NCBI RefSeq assembly: GCF_000243735.2
Contig: NZ_AHMP02000001.1
Location: 273,001 to 337,000, forward strand
Source of the DNA: Leptospira kmetyi serovar Malaysia str. Bejo-Iso9
GTDB lineage: Bacteria; Spirochaetota; Leptospiria; Leptospirales; Leptospiraceae
DNA: 64,000 nt
Direction: 5' to 3'
Positions 17,375-26,455 of the stretch are shown in pieces. Positions within the stretch are counted from its first letter, which is position 1; each line of letters opens with the position of its first letter. The notes beneath the pieces are model-generated. The model made no database searches. It saw only the letters and a list, made by a program, of their open reading frames with translations, and was not told the origin of the DNA. The translations under genes were made by a program, and so were the position numbers.

Positions 17375-18799
17375 ATGCAGACCCTATTGAAACAAGGTTC
17401 CAAAAGAACGTTAGTTGTCTTACTCATTTTAACCTTATGGATACAATCCTCCAACCTCTGGGCAATCGCAAGCAACGGAAGAAACGCGATCAACGCAAGA
17501 TACGAAGGTCTTGCGGGTGTGAATTTCGCCTTGGGAGGATCTCCGATCGATGTCGCATTAAATCCGGCCAATCTTTCTCTGATCAAAGGGAAGAAGATCG
17601 AGTTCGGTTTGGGAGCGACTTATGCGCAGGTAAAATTTCAGGATCAGTTCATAGACAAGGATCCGAATCTCGATTACACGAATTCTAAAACGAGAAGTTC
17701 CGGCGGACCGGCTCCTTATCTCGCTTTAAAACTTCCCGTTACGGAAAACCTCGACTACGGATTTGCGGCGTATGTTTACGGAGGAGTCAACGGAGCGACC
17801 GAAAAGATCAATCGAAACACTCCGACCGGAGAATCGGTCAATCAATGGGCGGGCGTGGATTTACCGGGCCCCTTGGGAACGAGTTCTCGCATCCAAGAAA
17901 CCACTCTCAACCGAGGCCTGTTTTTGAAAGCGGTCAACGGTTTATCGTATCGCATCGGAAAACTTTCTCTGGGAGCCACGCTTGAAATTAACTACGCATC
18001 CCAATTCAGAAGCATCCATTACTACGACGCATCCGGAACCGTAGAGTTGCCCGGCCAAGGTTTTCGTTACGACAGCAGACAAAACGCACTCGCACTCAGC
18101 GGAATCTTCGGATCCAATTATACGATCGCCGATTGGTTGAGAATCGCATACGTTTATCAAACCAGAACGACCTTCCCTTTCGACGGATCTTATTCGGTGG
18201 GTGTGAACAATCCCCGTTACTATAAAACGACGGGCGCATCGTATCAGTTCAATCTTCCCGAAAAACACGGCCTCGGATTTGCGATCGGTCCCGAGAATTT
18301 CAAAGTGGGAATCGACTTCGTTTATTCCAACTATGGATCATATCTGAAGAACGTTCATCAAAACTTGGAAGACCCTTGGTATCCGAGTCCGCAAGGACAA
18401 ACTGCAAACGTAACCGGACATTTGAATTATAGAAATCAATGGGGCGCTTTGATCGGATTGGAACACAAGCTGAATCCGGAATGGACGTATCGTCTCGGAT
18501 ACAGTTATAATTCTCCCGTAGTTTCCAGCAACGGTTTGAACGGAGCGCAAGGAATCGTTCTTACCTTACAACAGGTGATCGCCGCGGGATTCAGTTACGC
18601 AAGCGGTCCTTGGAGTTTCGATTTCGGTGCGAGTTATTTTCTTCCCGGGAAACAGATCGAAGGCGGAAAGGGAACGGACTGGGCTCTCACTCATATCGTG
18701 AACGGACCGAACAACAGAAATCTTATCGGTTATTCTTACAACACGCAGGCGCTCAATTCCATCGGAATCAATATCGGCGCGACGCGTTCCTTTGAATGA
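17375..18799 (+). CDS. FadL/TodX-family outer-membrane transport protein
   Basis: 474 residues with a signal peptide ending near 'SSNLWA' and a FadL-type beginning 'GRNAINARYEGLAGVNFALGGSPIDVALNPANLSLIKGK', which corresponds to the N-terminal plug with its NPA motif. The rest alternates amphipathic strands ('YRIGKLSLGATLEINYAS', 'NFKVGIDFVYSNYGSYL', 'WTYRLGYSYNS') and ends in Phe-Glu after 'IGINIGATRSFE', as in a 14-strand barrel. FadL proteins admit long-chain fatty acids or other hydrophobic compounds. It overlaps or abuts an exported-protein gene and an alkylsulfatase gene, so detergent-like sulfate esters or fatty acids are plausible cargo. AAAAGGAGAG precedes the start. Confidence 0.85.
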   Translation: MQTLLKQGSKRTLVVLLILTLWIQSSNLWAIASNGRNAINARYEGLAGVNFALGGSPIDVALNPANLSLIKGKKIEFGLGATYAQVKFQDQFIDKDPNLDYTNSKTRSSGGPAPYLALKLPVTENLDYGFAAYVYGGVNGATEKINRNTPTGESVNQWAGVDLPGPLGTSSRIQETTLNRGLFLKAVNGLSYRIGKLSLGATLEINYASQFRSIHYYDASGTVELPGQGFRYDSRQNALALSGIFGSNYTIADWLRIAYVYQTRTTFPFDGSYSVGVNNPRYYKTTGASYQFNLPEKHGLGFAIGPENFKVGIDFVYSNYGSYLKNVHQNLEDPWYPSPQGQTANVTGHLNYRNQWGALIGLEHKLNPEWTYRLGYSYNSPVVSSNGLNGAQGIVLTLQQVIAAGFSYASGPWSFDFGASYFLPGKQIEGGKGTDWALTHIVNGPNNRNLIGYSYNTQALNSIGINIGATRSFE

Positions 18800-18810
18800 G
18801 GGAGAATGGT

Positions 18811-19599
18811 ATGAAGAAGATTCTTCTTTTATTCTTCTTAACGGTTCCCGCTTTCGAACTCTTTTCGTTTCAAGTTTTGGTAACGAAAAATCGGGAGCCG
18901 ATCCGAGGCGCTATCGAATCGGAAAACGCGGATCAGGTGGTGTTTCAATCCTTGGACGGAAACAGAAGAATTTTTTCCAGAAAGGAAATTTCATTTCTGA
19001 TCTACAAAGACGTATCCGAGGATGAATACAATAAAATCTTAGAAGGCCTTGCGATTCGGAATCCGCAAGAAAAAGATATTTCCAGAACGATCGAAGAACG
19101 TTCCCGATGGGACGTCGTTTGGAGAAGCGCGGTCGTACCGGGTTGGGGTTTGTATCACGCCGGTGAAAAGAGAAAGGCGGCTTTCGCGTTAGGCACCTTT
19201 GCCCTTTTTATCGGACTCGAGATACAAGGCCATAAAGACCTGGAATCCAGAAAGGAAAAATACGATCGATCCGGCGATCTTTTAAACGCATATCTTCTTT
19301 CCACGCGAAACGCCGATCCTTTCGTTCTTGTCAGTCTCCAGGCGCAAAAAGAAATTCAAAGACTTCATTATGAAAACGCGGAATACAAGGCCAATATCAA
19401 GTCCGCTCTTTTGGCGATCAAGTATCTCGTTCAATTGGGCTTCGCCTATTACTACGGAACAAAATGGGAAAAAGGCGAGATCGGTTCCGGATGGAAGTTC
19501 GATATCGGTCGAGATACCGCCGGAATTCCGCAGTTGGACAACGGGGCGCTCTTGGGCGTCTCCCAAAAATACAATCTATCGTATTCGTTGAAATTCTGA
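18811..19599 (+). CDS. Exported protein of unknown function in the FadL-alkylsulfatase operon
   Basis: 262 residues from the ATG at 18811 (GGGAGAA just upstream); an ATG at 18796 overlapping the FadL stop is possible but gives a poorer signal peptide. The signal is 'MKKILLLFFLTVPAFELFS'. A small beta domain follows ('FQVLVTKNREPIRGAIESENADQVVFQSLDGNRRIFSR'), reminiscent of short repeats that test surface charge. The C-terminal half has 'WRSAVVPGWGLYHAGEKRKAAFALGTFALFIGLEI', a Gly-rich hydrophobic pattern seen in DUF5683-like envelope proteins, and a second hydrophobic segment near 'YLVQLGFAYYYG'. Function unknown; the position suggests a role in the envelope with FadL. Confidence 0.7.
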   Translation: MKKILLLFFLTVPAFELFSFQVLVTKNREPIRGAIESENADQVVFQSLDGNRRIFSRKEISFLIYKDVSEDEYNKILEGLAIRNPQEKDISRTIEERSRWDVVWRSAVVPGWGLYHAGEKRKAAFALGTFALFIGLEIQGHKDLESRKEKYDRSGDLLNAYLLSTRNADPFVLVSLQAQKEIQRLHYENAEYKANIKSALLAIKYLVQLGFAYYYGTKWEKGEIGSGWKFDIGRDTAGIPQLDNGALLGVSQKYNLSYSLKF

Positions 19600-19620
19600 T
19601 AGAAACCGAAGGAAAAACAA

Positions 19621-21363
19621 ATGAAATACATTCCATTTTTTAAATATTCTTTTTTATTCTGGATTCTGATTCTGAATTTCGGATGTAAAACGAACCCACA
19701 CAAAGAAACGCACGAACATTCACCTCTGAAACTGGAGGAGTTCACGAAGGAATTTGAAAAGAAAATCTACGAGGTTACGCCCGGAGTTTACTCCGCGGTC
19801 GGCTTCGGAATCGCGAACTCGATCCTGATCGTAGGCAAGGACGGTCTCATCATCGTGGACACGATGGACGATCTTAAATCCGGCGAAGAAGTTTTTAAGG
19901 AATTCCGCAAGATTTCCAAACTCCCCGTCGCGGCGATCATCTATACGCACAGCCATCCCGACCATATCTTCGGATCAGCGTCTTTTTTAGACGGCGGTAA
20001 GCCGGACGTTTACGCACACGAAAATTTACAACCTACCGTAGAACGTCTTGCTAGTGAAACCACTCCGATCATCAGCACTAGAAGCGCTCGTATGTTCGGT
20101 AATTTTTTAAAGGGAAACGATTTTGTAAACGTGGGAATCGGTCCTTATCAAGGGTACAACAGCGAGACTCGTTTGGACTACGTTCCCCCCACCCGCGTCT
20201 TTCGTGACAAACTTTCCGTAAAGATCGCCGGAGTTTCTTTGGAATTGATTCACGCTCCCGGAGAGACGGACGATCAGATCTATGTTTGGCTCCCCGAAAA
20301 AAAAGTGATCTTTACCGGAGATAATTTTTACAAAGCGTTCCCGAACCTTTATACGATTCGCGGAACCTGGTTTCGAAGTTTAAAGAATTGGTATAAGTCC
20401 TTGGACATCGTTCGAGAAATAGAACCCGAACATTTGGTTCCGAGTCACGGCCGTCCCCTTTCCGGTTCGAAAGAAATTTACAACGTGATCACCGATTACA
20501 GAGACGCGATTCAATTTGTGCACGATCAATCTCTCAGAGGAATCAATCGAGGCCTTCACCCGGACGATTTGGTCGAATCCGTTCGGCTTCCTTCTCATTT
20601 GACGAACTCGCCCTATCTCAAAGAAGTATACGGAAAGGTTTCTTGGTCCGTCCGTTCTTTGTTCAACGGCAATCTCGGCTGGTTTAGCGGAGATCCATCC
20701 GATTTACATCCTCTTTCCAAGGATAAAACCTCGGAATTGATATCGGAAATAGCCGGAGGGAAGGAAAAACTCTTAAACATTACGAAATTAAAATTTTCTA
20801 ATGGAGACTTTCAAAGCGCCCTTCAACTCACCGGGCACATTCTCAGAATCGATCCGAGCGATCGAGAAGCGAAAAAAATACGCATTCAATCTTTGGAAGC
20901 CCTCGGAAGAAAAGAAGAGAACGCAAACGCAAGAAATTATTATCTGACGGAAGCCCTGGAACTGAAGGAGAATTTCGTGGCCAAACTTCAGGTGAAACCG
21001 AGTAAACAATTACTAAGCAAGTATCCGGTTTCCGTAATTCTCTCCAGTCTTGTCACGAATTTGGATCCTATCCAAAGCGCGGACGTGGATCAAAAGGTCG
21101 GCTTTCGTTTCAAAGACACCGGAGAAGAATTTACGATCCACGTTCGAAAAGGTGTGGCGGAACTGAAATCCAAACTTTCCAAAGACGCGGACATCGTCGT
21201 CGAGTTGGATTCTCAAGAATGGAAGGAAACACTTTCTAAGATTCGAAATCCGTTGACGACCATTCCCGGATTCAAATATACCAAGGGAAACTTTCTGGCC
21301 TTCTCGCAATTTTTGAGTCGTTTTTCCCCGCTTACTCCGAAACTCGCTTTTGAGAAACCGTAA
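19621..21363 (+). CDS. Alkylsulfatase-like metallo-hydrolase lipoprotein
   Basis: 580 residues. The lipoprotein signal ends in 'ILNFGCKTN'. Residues about 45-310 form the metallo-beta-lactamase domain, with THSHPDH at about 111-117, a later ligand in 'HAPGETDDQIYVWLPEKKVIFTGDNFYKAFPNLYTIRGT', and 'LVPSHGRPLSG'. That combination is characteristic of the SdsA1/Bds1 alkylsulfatases. An all-helical dimerisation domain follows (about 310-450), then an SCP2-like C-terminal domain ('GFRFKDTGEEFTIHVRKGVAEL'). Known members remove sulfate from SDS and related alkyl sulfates, freeing fatty alcohols. The lipid anchor is unusual compared with the soluble periplasmic Pseudomonas enzyme. It is the last gene of the FadL operon. 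Confidence 0.88.
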   Translation: MKYIPFFKYSFLFWILILNFGCKTNPHKETHEHSPLKLEEFTKEFEKKIYEVTPGVYSAVGFGIANSILIVGKDGLIIVDTMDDLKSGEEVFKEFRKISKLPVAAIIYTHSHPDHIFGSASFLDGGKPDVYAHENLQPTVERLASETTPIISTRSARMFGNFLKGNDFVNVGIGPYQGYNSETRLDYVPPTRVFRDKLSVKIAGVSLELIHAPGETDDQIYVWLPEKKVIFTGDNFYKAFPNLYTIRGTWFRSLKNWYKSLDIVREIEPEHLVPSHGRPLSGSKEIYNVITDYRDAIQFVHDQSLRGINRGLHPDDLVESVRLPSHLTNSPYLKEVYGKVSWSVRSLFNGNLGWFSGDPSDLHPLSKDKTSELISEIAGGKEKLLNITKLKFSNGDFQSALQLTGHILRIDPSDREAKKIRIQSLEALGRKEENANARNYYLTEALELKENFVAKLQVKPSKQLLSKYPVSVILSSLVTNLDPIQSADVDQKVGFRFKDTGEEFTIHVRKGVAELKSKLSKDADIVVELDSQEWKETLSKIRNPLTTIPGFKYTKGNFLAFSQFLSRFSPLTPKLAFEKP

Positions 21364-21446
21364 CGCAATTACGGATTGTATTTGCCGTCGACGAAAACGC
21401 CTTGTATAATTCCCCGAGGTTGAGAAAATACATACAGGCACTCTCA

Positions 21447-22262
21447 ATGGAAATAAATTCTTCCCCGATCGATCGCCCAGAGATGATATGTATTTGGGGA
21501 AGTCGTTGTTTGTTCGCGGGTCTTTTACCGGACCTAACCTTGCGTCGCCGAGCCGCCGCGACGGTTTGTATCAGTTTAGACGGAGAATTTCAAGTTTCCT
21601 TGAATAACGAGGATTGGATTCCGTTTCGCACCGCATTGATTCCGCCGATGGTCGATCATTCGATTCGATTTTCAGGCGCGTATTGTGTTCTTCTTTTTAT
21701 GGACTTAAGCAGTCCCAATTACGAATTTCTAAGAGCATCCAACTCGGAAAAAGAAAACGAGAATATCTTTATTTCTTTGAACGAAGAGGAACAACTTTTG
21801 GAAAAGGTGGAACAAATTCTTTCCGCTGATTCGAACGATCGGCTCGTGGAATTGCTCAATCAGATGCCGCCCTTATCCGGAAACGAATCGAGAACCATCG
21901 ACAATCGGATTCAGAAGATCGTTGAATTGATTACGACGATGCCGCAAGAAGATCATTCCGCAAAAGATCTCGCGGAATTAGCGGGAATGTCCGTTTCCAA
22001 CTTGGAACATCAGTTTAAAAAAGAAGTCGGAATTCCGTTTCATTCGTTTCGAACTTGGTTCAGACTTAAGTTGACCGTTTATTCGTTGTTACACGGCATG
22101 ACTCATACGGATGCGGCGCATCGGGCCGGTTTTTTCGATTCCGCGCATTTTACGAGAACCTTCCGTTCCACGTTCGGATTGCCTCCTTCCGAAATTTTCA
22201 GAAGCACAAGACAGTTAAAATCCTATATAGAAGTTCCCGCGAGTTACGCCGAATCTTGGTGA
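21447..22262 (+). CDS. AraC-family transcriptional regulator
   Basis: 271 residues from the ATG at 21447; an upstream TTG at 21402 is an alternative, and neither has a strong ribosome-binding site. The N-terminal about 130 residues are a cupin-like sensing domain ('AAATVCISLDGEFQVSLNNEDWIPFRTALIPPMVDHSIRFSG'). The AraC domain lies at about 165-265, with 'DLAELAGMSVSNLEHQFKKEVGIPFHSFRTWFRLK' and 'DAAHRAGFFDSAHFTRTFRSTFGLPPSEIF'. It is a paralogue of the regulators at 35080 and 60613. It follows the alkylsulfatase gene on the same strand and may control that operon. Confidence 0.85.
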   Translation: MEINSSPIDRPEMICIWGSRCLFAGLLPDLTLRRRAAATVCISLDGEFQVSLNNEDWIPFRTALIPPMVDHSIRFSGAYCVLLFMDLSSPNYEFLRASNSEKENENIFISLNEEEQLLEKVEQILSADSNDRLVELLNQMPPLSGNESRTIDNRIQKIVELITTMPQEDHSAKDLAELAGMSVSNLEHQFKKEVGIPFHSFRTWFRLKLTVYSLLHGMTHTDAAHRAGFFDSAHFTRTFRSTFGLPPSEIFRSTRQLKSYIEVPASYAESW

Positions 22263-22322
22263 TCGGTCTTCTTGGAAGAATTGAATCGATTCTTACGATG
22301 CGACGGCTTACTTCCCTCTCGA

Positions 22323-23528
22323 CTATTCGTAACTTAAGTATGTGGTCATCATACCCTTGCCTTTCACATCCACGCTTCGACTCGTTTCAATCCAAGATTT
22401 ATCCTTCAATAAATTGTAAGTAGACTCCGAAATTTGAATTCTACCCGATACGCCGTGCGATTCCAATCGACTCGCGGTGTTTACGGCGTCGCCCCAAAGA
22501 TCGTATGCGAATTTTTTTCGACCGATCACACCGGCAACGACCGGGCCCGAATGGATTCCGATCCGCATCTTTAAGACGTTGCCTGATGGATCCCGTAAAG
22601 TTTTTATAAATCGTTGCATCTCGATCGCCATGTGCATAGCGTCTTCGGCGTGATTTTCGTTCCAAATCGGAATCCCCGCGGCGACCATGTATGCGTCTCC
22701 GATCGTTTTTATTTTTTCCATTCCGTATCCTTCGGCGAGAATATCGAAGTATGAAAACACATCGTTGAGAAGATGAACCAAGGCTTCCGGAGAAACCTTT
22801 TGAGACATCACCGTAAAATTCTCTATGTCTGCGAACAAAATCGAAACCATCGGATAACCGTCCGCAATGGTCGCCGAACTTCGTTTTAATCTTTCCGCGA
22901 TGGGCGCGGGCAGAATGTTCAGCAGAAGTTTTTCGGCGCGATCGTGTTCTTGTTTGTTCTTGGAGATGAAATAATACAAACTGAAGAAAGTCAGCGTTCC
23001 GGCGCCCGTGATGTTCACGACAAAGAATAAAATTCTTAGCTTAGGATCCACGTTTACCGTCGTCAACGGAGGATACATTTCGGCGAATCCGGTTAGAATC
23101 AAAACGATCAGAAACAATCCGAACCAAATCAAACCGTGGCGAATCGGACCGAAGGAAAGAGCGCCTAACGGACATAGAATCGCCCAGATGATGACCGCAC
23201 CCGAGTTTTCAAAGCCGCCCAAGCTCAACTGTAAGAATACGGGAAGAATGAGAATGAAAAGAAATTGCAGAAACCGAAACGCCAAGTATTTACCTGTGAA
23301 ATAGACAAAGAGCAAACTCAGTAAACTGAGAATCGCGTAACCGCCCGGGATCAAAGCCGCTTGCGGAAAACCTAATATAAAATAAAGCAGACTCCAAAGA
23401 ACGCCCACGACCGTAAAGGCCTTTGAAAATAGAATCAATCCGTTTCTGTGAAGATTCTCCCGTTCCGAAATTTGTATCGTTGGCGACATTGGTTCCTCGA
23501 TGGAAGAATGAAAAAAGTTATTTATCAT
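22323..23528 (-). CDS. Membrane class III adenylate cyclase
   Basis: About 401 residues from the ATG at 23528 (AAAGGACC just upstream); a second good start is 23489. Six hydrophobic segments fill residues about 25-190. A short linker ('EHDRAEKLLLNILPAPIAERLKR', the usual cyclase transducer) precedes the catalytic domain at about 215-395. Both metal-binding Asp residues are present ('ILFADIENFTVMSQ' and 'KTIGDAYMVAAG'), as are the Lys of KTIGD and the Asp of 'YDLWGDAVNTASR' that fit ATP rather than GTP. It should therefore make cyclic AMP in response to an unknown membrane signal. It is divergent from the persulfide dioxygenase gene. Confidence 0.88.
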   Translation of the reverse strand: MINNFFHSSIEEPMSPTIQISERENLHRNGLILFSKAFTVVGVLWSLLYFILGFPQAALIPGGYAILSLLSLLFVYFTGKYLAFRFLQFLFILILPVFLQLSLGGFENSGAVIIWAILCPLGALSFGPIRHGLIWFGLFLIVLILTGFAEMYPPLTTVNVDPKLRILFFVVNITGAGTLTFFSLYYFISKNKQEHDRAEKLLLNILPAPIAERLKRSSATIADGYPMVSILFADIENFTVMSQKVSPEALVHLLNDVFSYFDILAEGYGMEKIKTIGDAYMVAAGIPIWNENHAEDAMHMAIEMQRFIKTLRDPSGNVLKMRIGIHSGPVVAGVIGRKKFAYDLWGDAVNTASRLESHGVSGRIQISESTYNLLKDKSWIETSRSVDVKGKGMMTTYLSYE

Positions 23529-23724
23529 CGGTCCTTTCGTATCATAACCTATAGAAAGAATCCTTCGCTTGTATAATTCTGCAACGGATCTCGAAAAAAA
23601 TTCTCCCCCGCTTTTGAACTTTTTCAAACCTCTGCAGTTTTATACAAGGCGCGTCGTCTTCGAAACGTTATACTCCAACCCGTGTTCGTTTCGATCGAAA
23701 GCGGACTTCAACAAAAAGGAAATC

Positions 23725-24765
23725 ATGAAGGACATTATTTTTTACCAGCTCTTCGAAGTTCAATCTTCCACATATACGTATTTAATCGCCGATCCTGAAA
23801 CGAAAAAAGCGGCGATCATCGATCCCGTTTGGGAAACGGTCGATCGGGATTTAAAGCTGATTCGAGAACTCGATCTGCATCTGAGTTATATCTTGGAAAC
23901 GCATATCCACGCGGATCATATCAGCGGAGCCGACGAGATTCGCGAGAATACGATGGCCGAAACTGCGATCAGCTCTTCGGCCGGAATCGATTGCGCTGAT
24001 ATACAACTCGAAGACGGTCACGAACTTTTTCTCGGAAACAAAACGATCACAGCGATCGCGACTCCCGGACATACGAATTCCTGTATGAGTTTTCTTTTTG
24101 AAGGAATGGTCTTTACGGGAGATTCTCTTTTGATCGGAGGAACGGGTAGAACCGATTTTCAGTGGGGGTCCGCCTCGAAGTTATATGATAGCATAACGCA
24201 GAAATTATTCTCCCTTCCCGAAGATACTCTGGTTTATCCGAGTCACGATTATCACGGCTTAACTTCCACAACGATCGGATTGGAAAAAAGATTCAATCCG
24301 AGGATCGGAGGCGATCGCTCCAAAGAAGATTTCAGAAAGATCATGACCGAACTTCAACTCGAGACTCCGAAAAAAATGCATATTGCGGTTCCGATCAACT
24401 TAGGATGCGGCAAACTCGAAGCCGTAAAGGTAATGAATCCGAACGCAATCTCCGGAATCCCTTCCGTTTCCAACGAAGACGTATTCGAAAAGATCGGAAA
24501 GGTAAGAATCATAGACGTTCGTTATCCGGGAGAATTCTACGGAGCCTTGGGACATATCAACACGGCCCAACTCATAACGTTAGGCGATGATTTAACGAAA
24601 TTTTTAGAGAACGGTGATCGTTCGGAAGAAATCGTATTCGTATGTCGCAGCGGAAAACGTTCCCGCAAAGCGACGGAAGAAAGCATTCGTTTAGGTTATA
24701 AATTCACGGCAAGTATGGCAGGCGGCATGTTGAATTGGAACGAGAGATCACTGCCTAAGGAGTAG
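23725..24765 (+). CDS. Persulfide dioxygenase-rhodanese fusion protein
   Basis: 346 residues from the ATG at 23725 (AAAAGGAAATC before it). The N-terminal ETHE1-like metallo-beta-lactamase domain (about 1-235) has the HIHADH motif at about 60-65, 'IATPGHTNSCMSFLFEGMVFTGDSLLIGGTGRTDFQ' and 'VYPSHDYHG'. A single rhodanese domain follows (about 255-346) with the active-site loop 'VFVCRSGKRS', the catalytic Cys being near residue 307. ETHE1-type enzymes oxidise glutathione or other persulfides to sulfite, and rhodanese fusions pass sulfane sulfur to or from thiosulfate. It heads a run with two YeeE-type genes and a TauE-type exporter, which supports sulfide detoxification with sulfite export. Confidence 0.9.
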   Translation: MKDIIFYQLFEVQSSTYTYLIADPETKKAAIIDPVWETVDRDLKLIRELDLHLSYILETHIHADHISGADEIRENTMAETAISSSAGIDCADIQLEDGHELFLGNKTITAIATPGHTNSCMSFLFEGMVFTGDSLLIGGTGRTDFQWGSASKLYDSITQKLFSLPEDTLVYPSHDYHGLTSTTIGLEKRFNPRIGGDRSKEDFRKIMTELQLETPKKMHIAVPINLGCGKLEAVKVMNPNAISGIPSVSNEDVFEKIGKVRIIDVRYPGEFYGALGHINTAQLITLGDDLTKFLENGDRSEEIVFVCRSGKRSRKATEESIRLGYKFTASMAGGMLNWNERSLPKE

Positions 24766-24770
24766 GAAAC

Positions 24771-25196
24771 ATGACGACAGAATGGGTGATGGGAATCATC
24801 GGAGGAACGTTAATCGGCATTGCGGTATCGTTGATGCTTTTGTGGAACGGAAGAGTGACCGGAGTGAGCGGCATCGTATACGGCGTATTGATTCCGCAAA
24901 AAGGCGACACGGAATGGAGATGGTATTTTATCGTCGGTTTGTTACTCGGCGGGCTTTCCTTGAAAGCGGCCGCTCCCGATCTTTTAACGGTCGAGTTACA
25001 AACAAACACGTGGATCGGCGCGTTAGCCGGAATACTCGTCGGCTTCGGCGCGATGTTGGGAGGCGGTTGCACCAGCGGACACGGAGTTTGCGGAGTCAGC
25101 AGATTCTCCGTTCGATCCATCGTAGCCACGATCGTTTTTATGAGCACGGGTATGATGGCCGTGTTGTTTCTTCGGAAAATCGGGTTACTGATATGA
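24771..25196 (+). CDS. YeeE/YedE-family sulfur transporter, first half
   Basis: 141 residues with four hydrophobic segments. It carries the family signature with a conserved Cys in 'GAMLGGGCTSGHGVCGVSRFS' and 'GRVTGVSGIVYG' earlier. Full-length YeeE (TsuA) proteins bring thiosulfate through the membrane using Cys residues; many bacteria split the protein into two half-size genes. The gene starts 5 bases after the persulfide dioxygenase stop and its own stop overlaps the start of the second half (ATGA), so both halves are translationally coupled and probably pair in the membrane. Confidence 0.88.
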   Translation: MTTEWVMGIIGGTLIGIAVSLMLLWNGRVTGVSGIVYGVLIPQKGDTEWRWYFIVGLLLGGLSLKAAAPDLLTVELQTNTWIGALAGILVGFGAMLGGGCTSGHGVCGVSRFSVRSIVATIVFMSTGMMAVLFLRKIGLLI

Positions 25197-25630
25197 AGTA
25201 TAACTTCGGCGCTTTGATCGTCGGTTTATTGTTCGCGATCGGATTGGGCATTTCGGGAATTTTACAACCTTCTAATATAGTCGGCTTTCTGGACGTTTTC
25301 GGAAATTGGAACCCTACCCTTCTCTTTACGATGGCGGGCGCGGTCGGCGTACATTTCGTCACGTATAAATTAATCCGAAAAAGAAAAACTCCCATGTTTA
25401 CCAAGGAATGGTTTATTCCCACCCGAAAGGAAATCACTCCGGCCTTGGTCGTCGGTAGCGTCATTTTCGGAATCGGCTGGGGATTGGGCGGTTATTGTCC
25501 TACCGTTTCGATCACTTCCCTTGCGAGTTTTGAAGCGAGACCGCTCATCGTTTTCGCGAGCATCATTTTGGGAATGTTGCTCTTTCGATTCATCGATCAA
25601 AAGATGAATCTTAAAAACAAATTAGAATAA
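25193..25630 (+). CDS. YeeE/YedE-family sulfur transporter, second half
   Basis: 145 residues from the ATG at 25193 that overlaps the stop of the first half. It has four hydrophobic segments. 'GLLFAIGLGISGILQPSNIVGFLDVFGNWNPTL' and the Cys-containing 'FGIGWGLGGYCPTVSITSL' are the conserved marks of the C-terminal half of YeeE/YedE. The pair should form one transporter for thiosulfate or a related sulfur species, feeding or relieving the persulfide dioxygenase-rhodanese encoded just upstream. Confidence 0.87.
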   Translation: MKYNFGALIVGLLFAIGLGISGILQPSNIVGFLDVFGNWNPTLLFTMAGAVGVHFVTYKLIRKRKTPMFTKEWFIPTRKEITPALVVGSVIFGIGWGLGGYCPTVSITSLASFEARPLIVFASIILGMLLFRFIDQKMNLKNKLE

Positions 25631-25642
25631 TTTGAAACTCTA

Positions 25643-26449
25643 ATGCTCATACTCGGATACGTTGCATCCTTCGTTATGGGAACTTCTCTCGGACTCATCG
25701 GCGCCGGTGGGTCCATTCTCATGGTTCCCATTCTTTTTTATTTCTTCGGGCAGGATGCGACACAATCCACGACAAATTCTCTTTTTATCGTAGGTGTGAC
25801 CGCATCTTTCGGAGCGTTTATGAAGGCAAAAAGCGGAAATCTCAATTTGAAGCTGGCGACTCTTTTTGTGATTCCGAGTTTCGTGGGAATTTATATCGCA
25901 AGACGTTTGATTCTCCCTTACCTTCCGGATAGTATCGTCTCCGTTTTCGGCTTCAACTTGACGAAATCTTTTTTGATGATGATCGTTTTCGCGATCACGA
26001 TGATCTTCAGTTCTTGGGCCATGATTCGTTCGGGAGAATCTTCCGGGGAAGAATCGCCGGAGTTCCGTTTCACTTCGCTTAACGTTTTTTCGATCATACG
26101 CAAAGGTCTGATCGTCGGAACGATCACCGGGTTTATCGGAGCGGGAGGCGGATTTCTCATCGTCCCCGCTCTTGTGCTTTTGCTCAAGTTTCCTCTTAAG
26201 GTTGCGATCGGAACCTCGTCCGCGATCATCGCGATAAATTCCCTATTCGGTTTTACGATCAGCTTTACTTCGATGCAAATCAAAGATTGTCCCTTACTAT
26301 TGACCGTTTGTTTCCTCGGGATCGCGGGATTGTTCTTCGGACAGATTCTTTCCCGAAAAATCAAAGCGCGATCTTTAAAACAATGTTTCGGTTACTTTGC
26401 GCTTTTGATCGCGGCTTGGATCGTATGGGATCAAAGCTTCCGTTTATAA
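25643..26449 (+). CDS. TauE/SafE-family sulfite/anion exporter
   Basis: 268 residues with about eight membrane helices. The two family repeats are visible: 'MGTSLGLIGAGGSILMVPILFYFFGQDATQSTTNSLFIVG' near the N-terminus and 'VGTITGFIGAGGGFLIVPALVLLLKFPLKVAIGTSSAIIAINSLFGF' in the second half. TauE/SafE proteins export sulfite, sulfoacetate or similar anions. It is 12 bases downstream of the split YeeE transporter, and export of the sulfite made by the persulfide dioxygenase is the simplest reading. Confidence 0.88.
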   Translation: MLILGYVASFVMGTSLGLIGAGGSILMVPILFYFFGQDATQSTTNSLFIVGVTASFGAFMKAKSGNLNLKLATLFVIPSFVGIYIARRLILPYLPDSIVSVFGFNLTKSFLMMIVFAITMIFSSWAMIRSGESSGEESPEFRFTSLNVFSIIRKGLIVGTITGFIGAGGGFLIVPALVLLLKFPLKVAIGTSSAIIAINSLFGFTISFTSMQIKDCPLLLTVCFLGIAGLFFGQILSRKIKARSLKQCFGYFALLIAAWIVWDQSFRL

Positions 26450-26455
26450 AAGATA

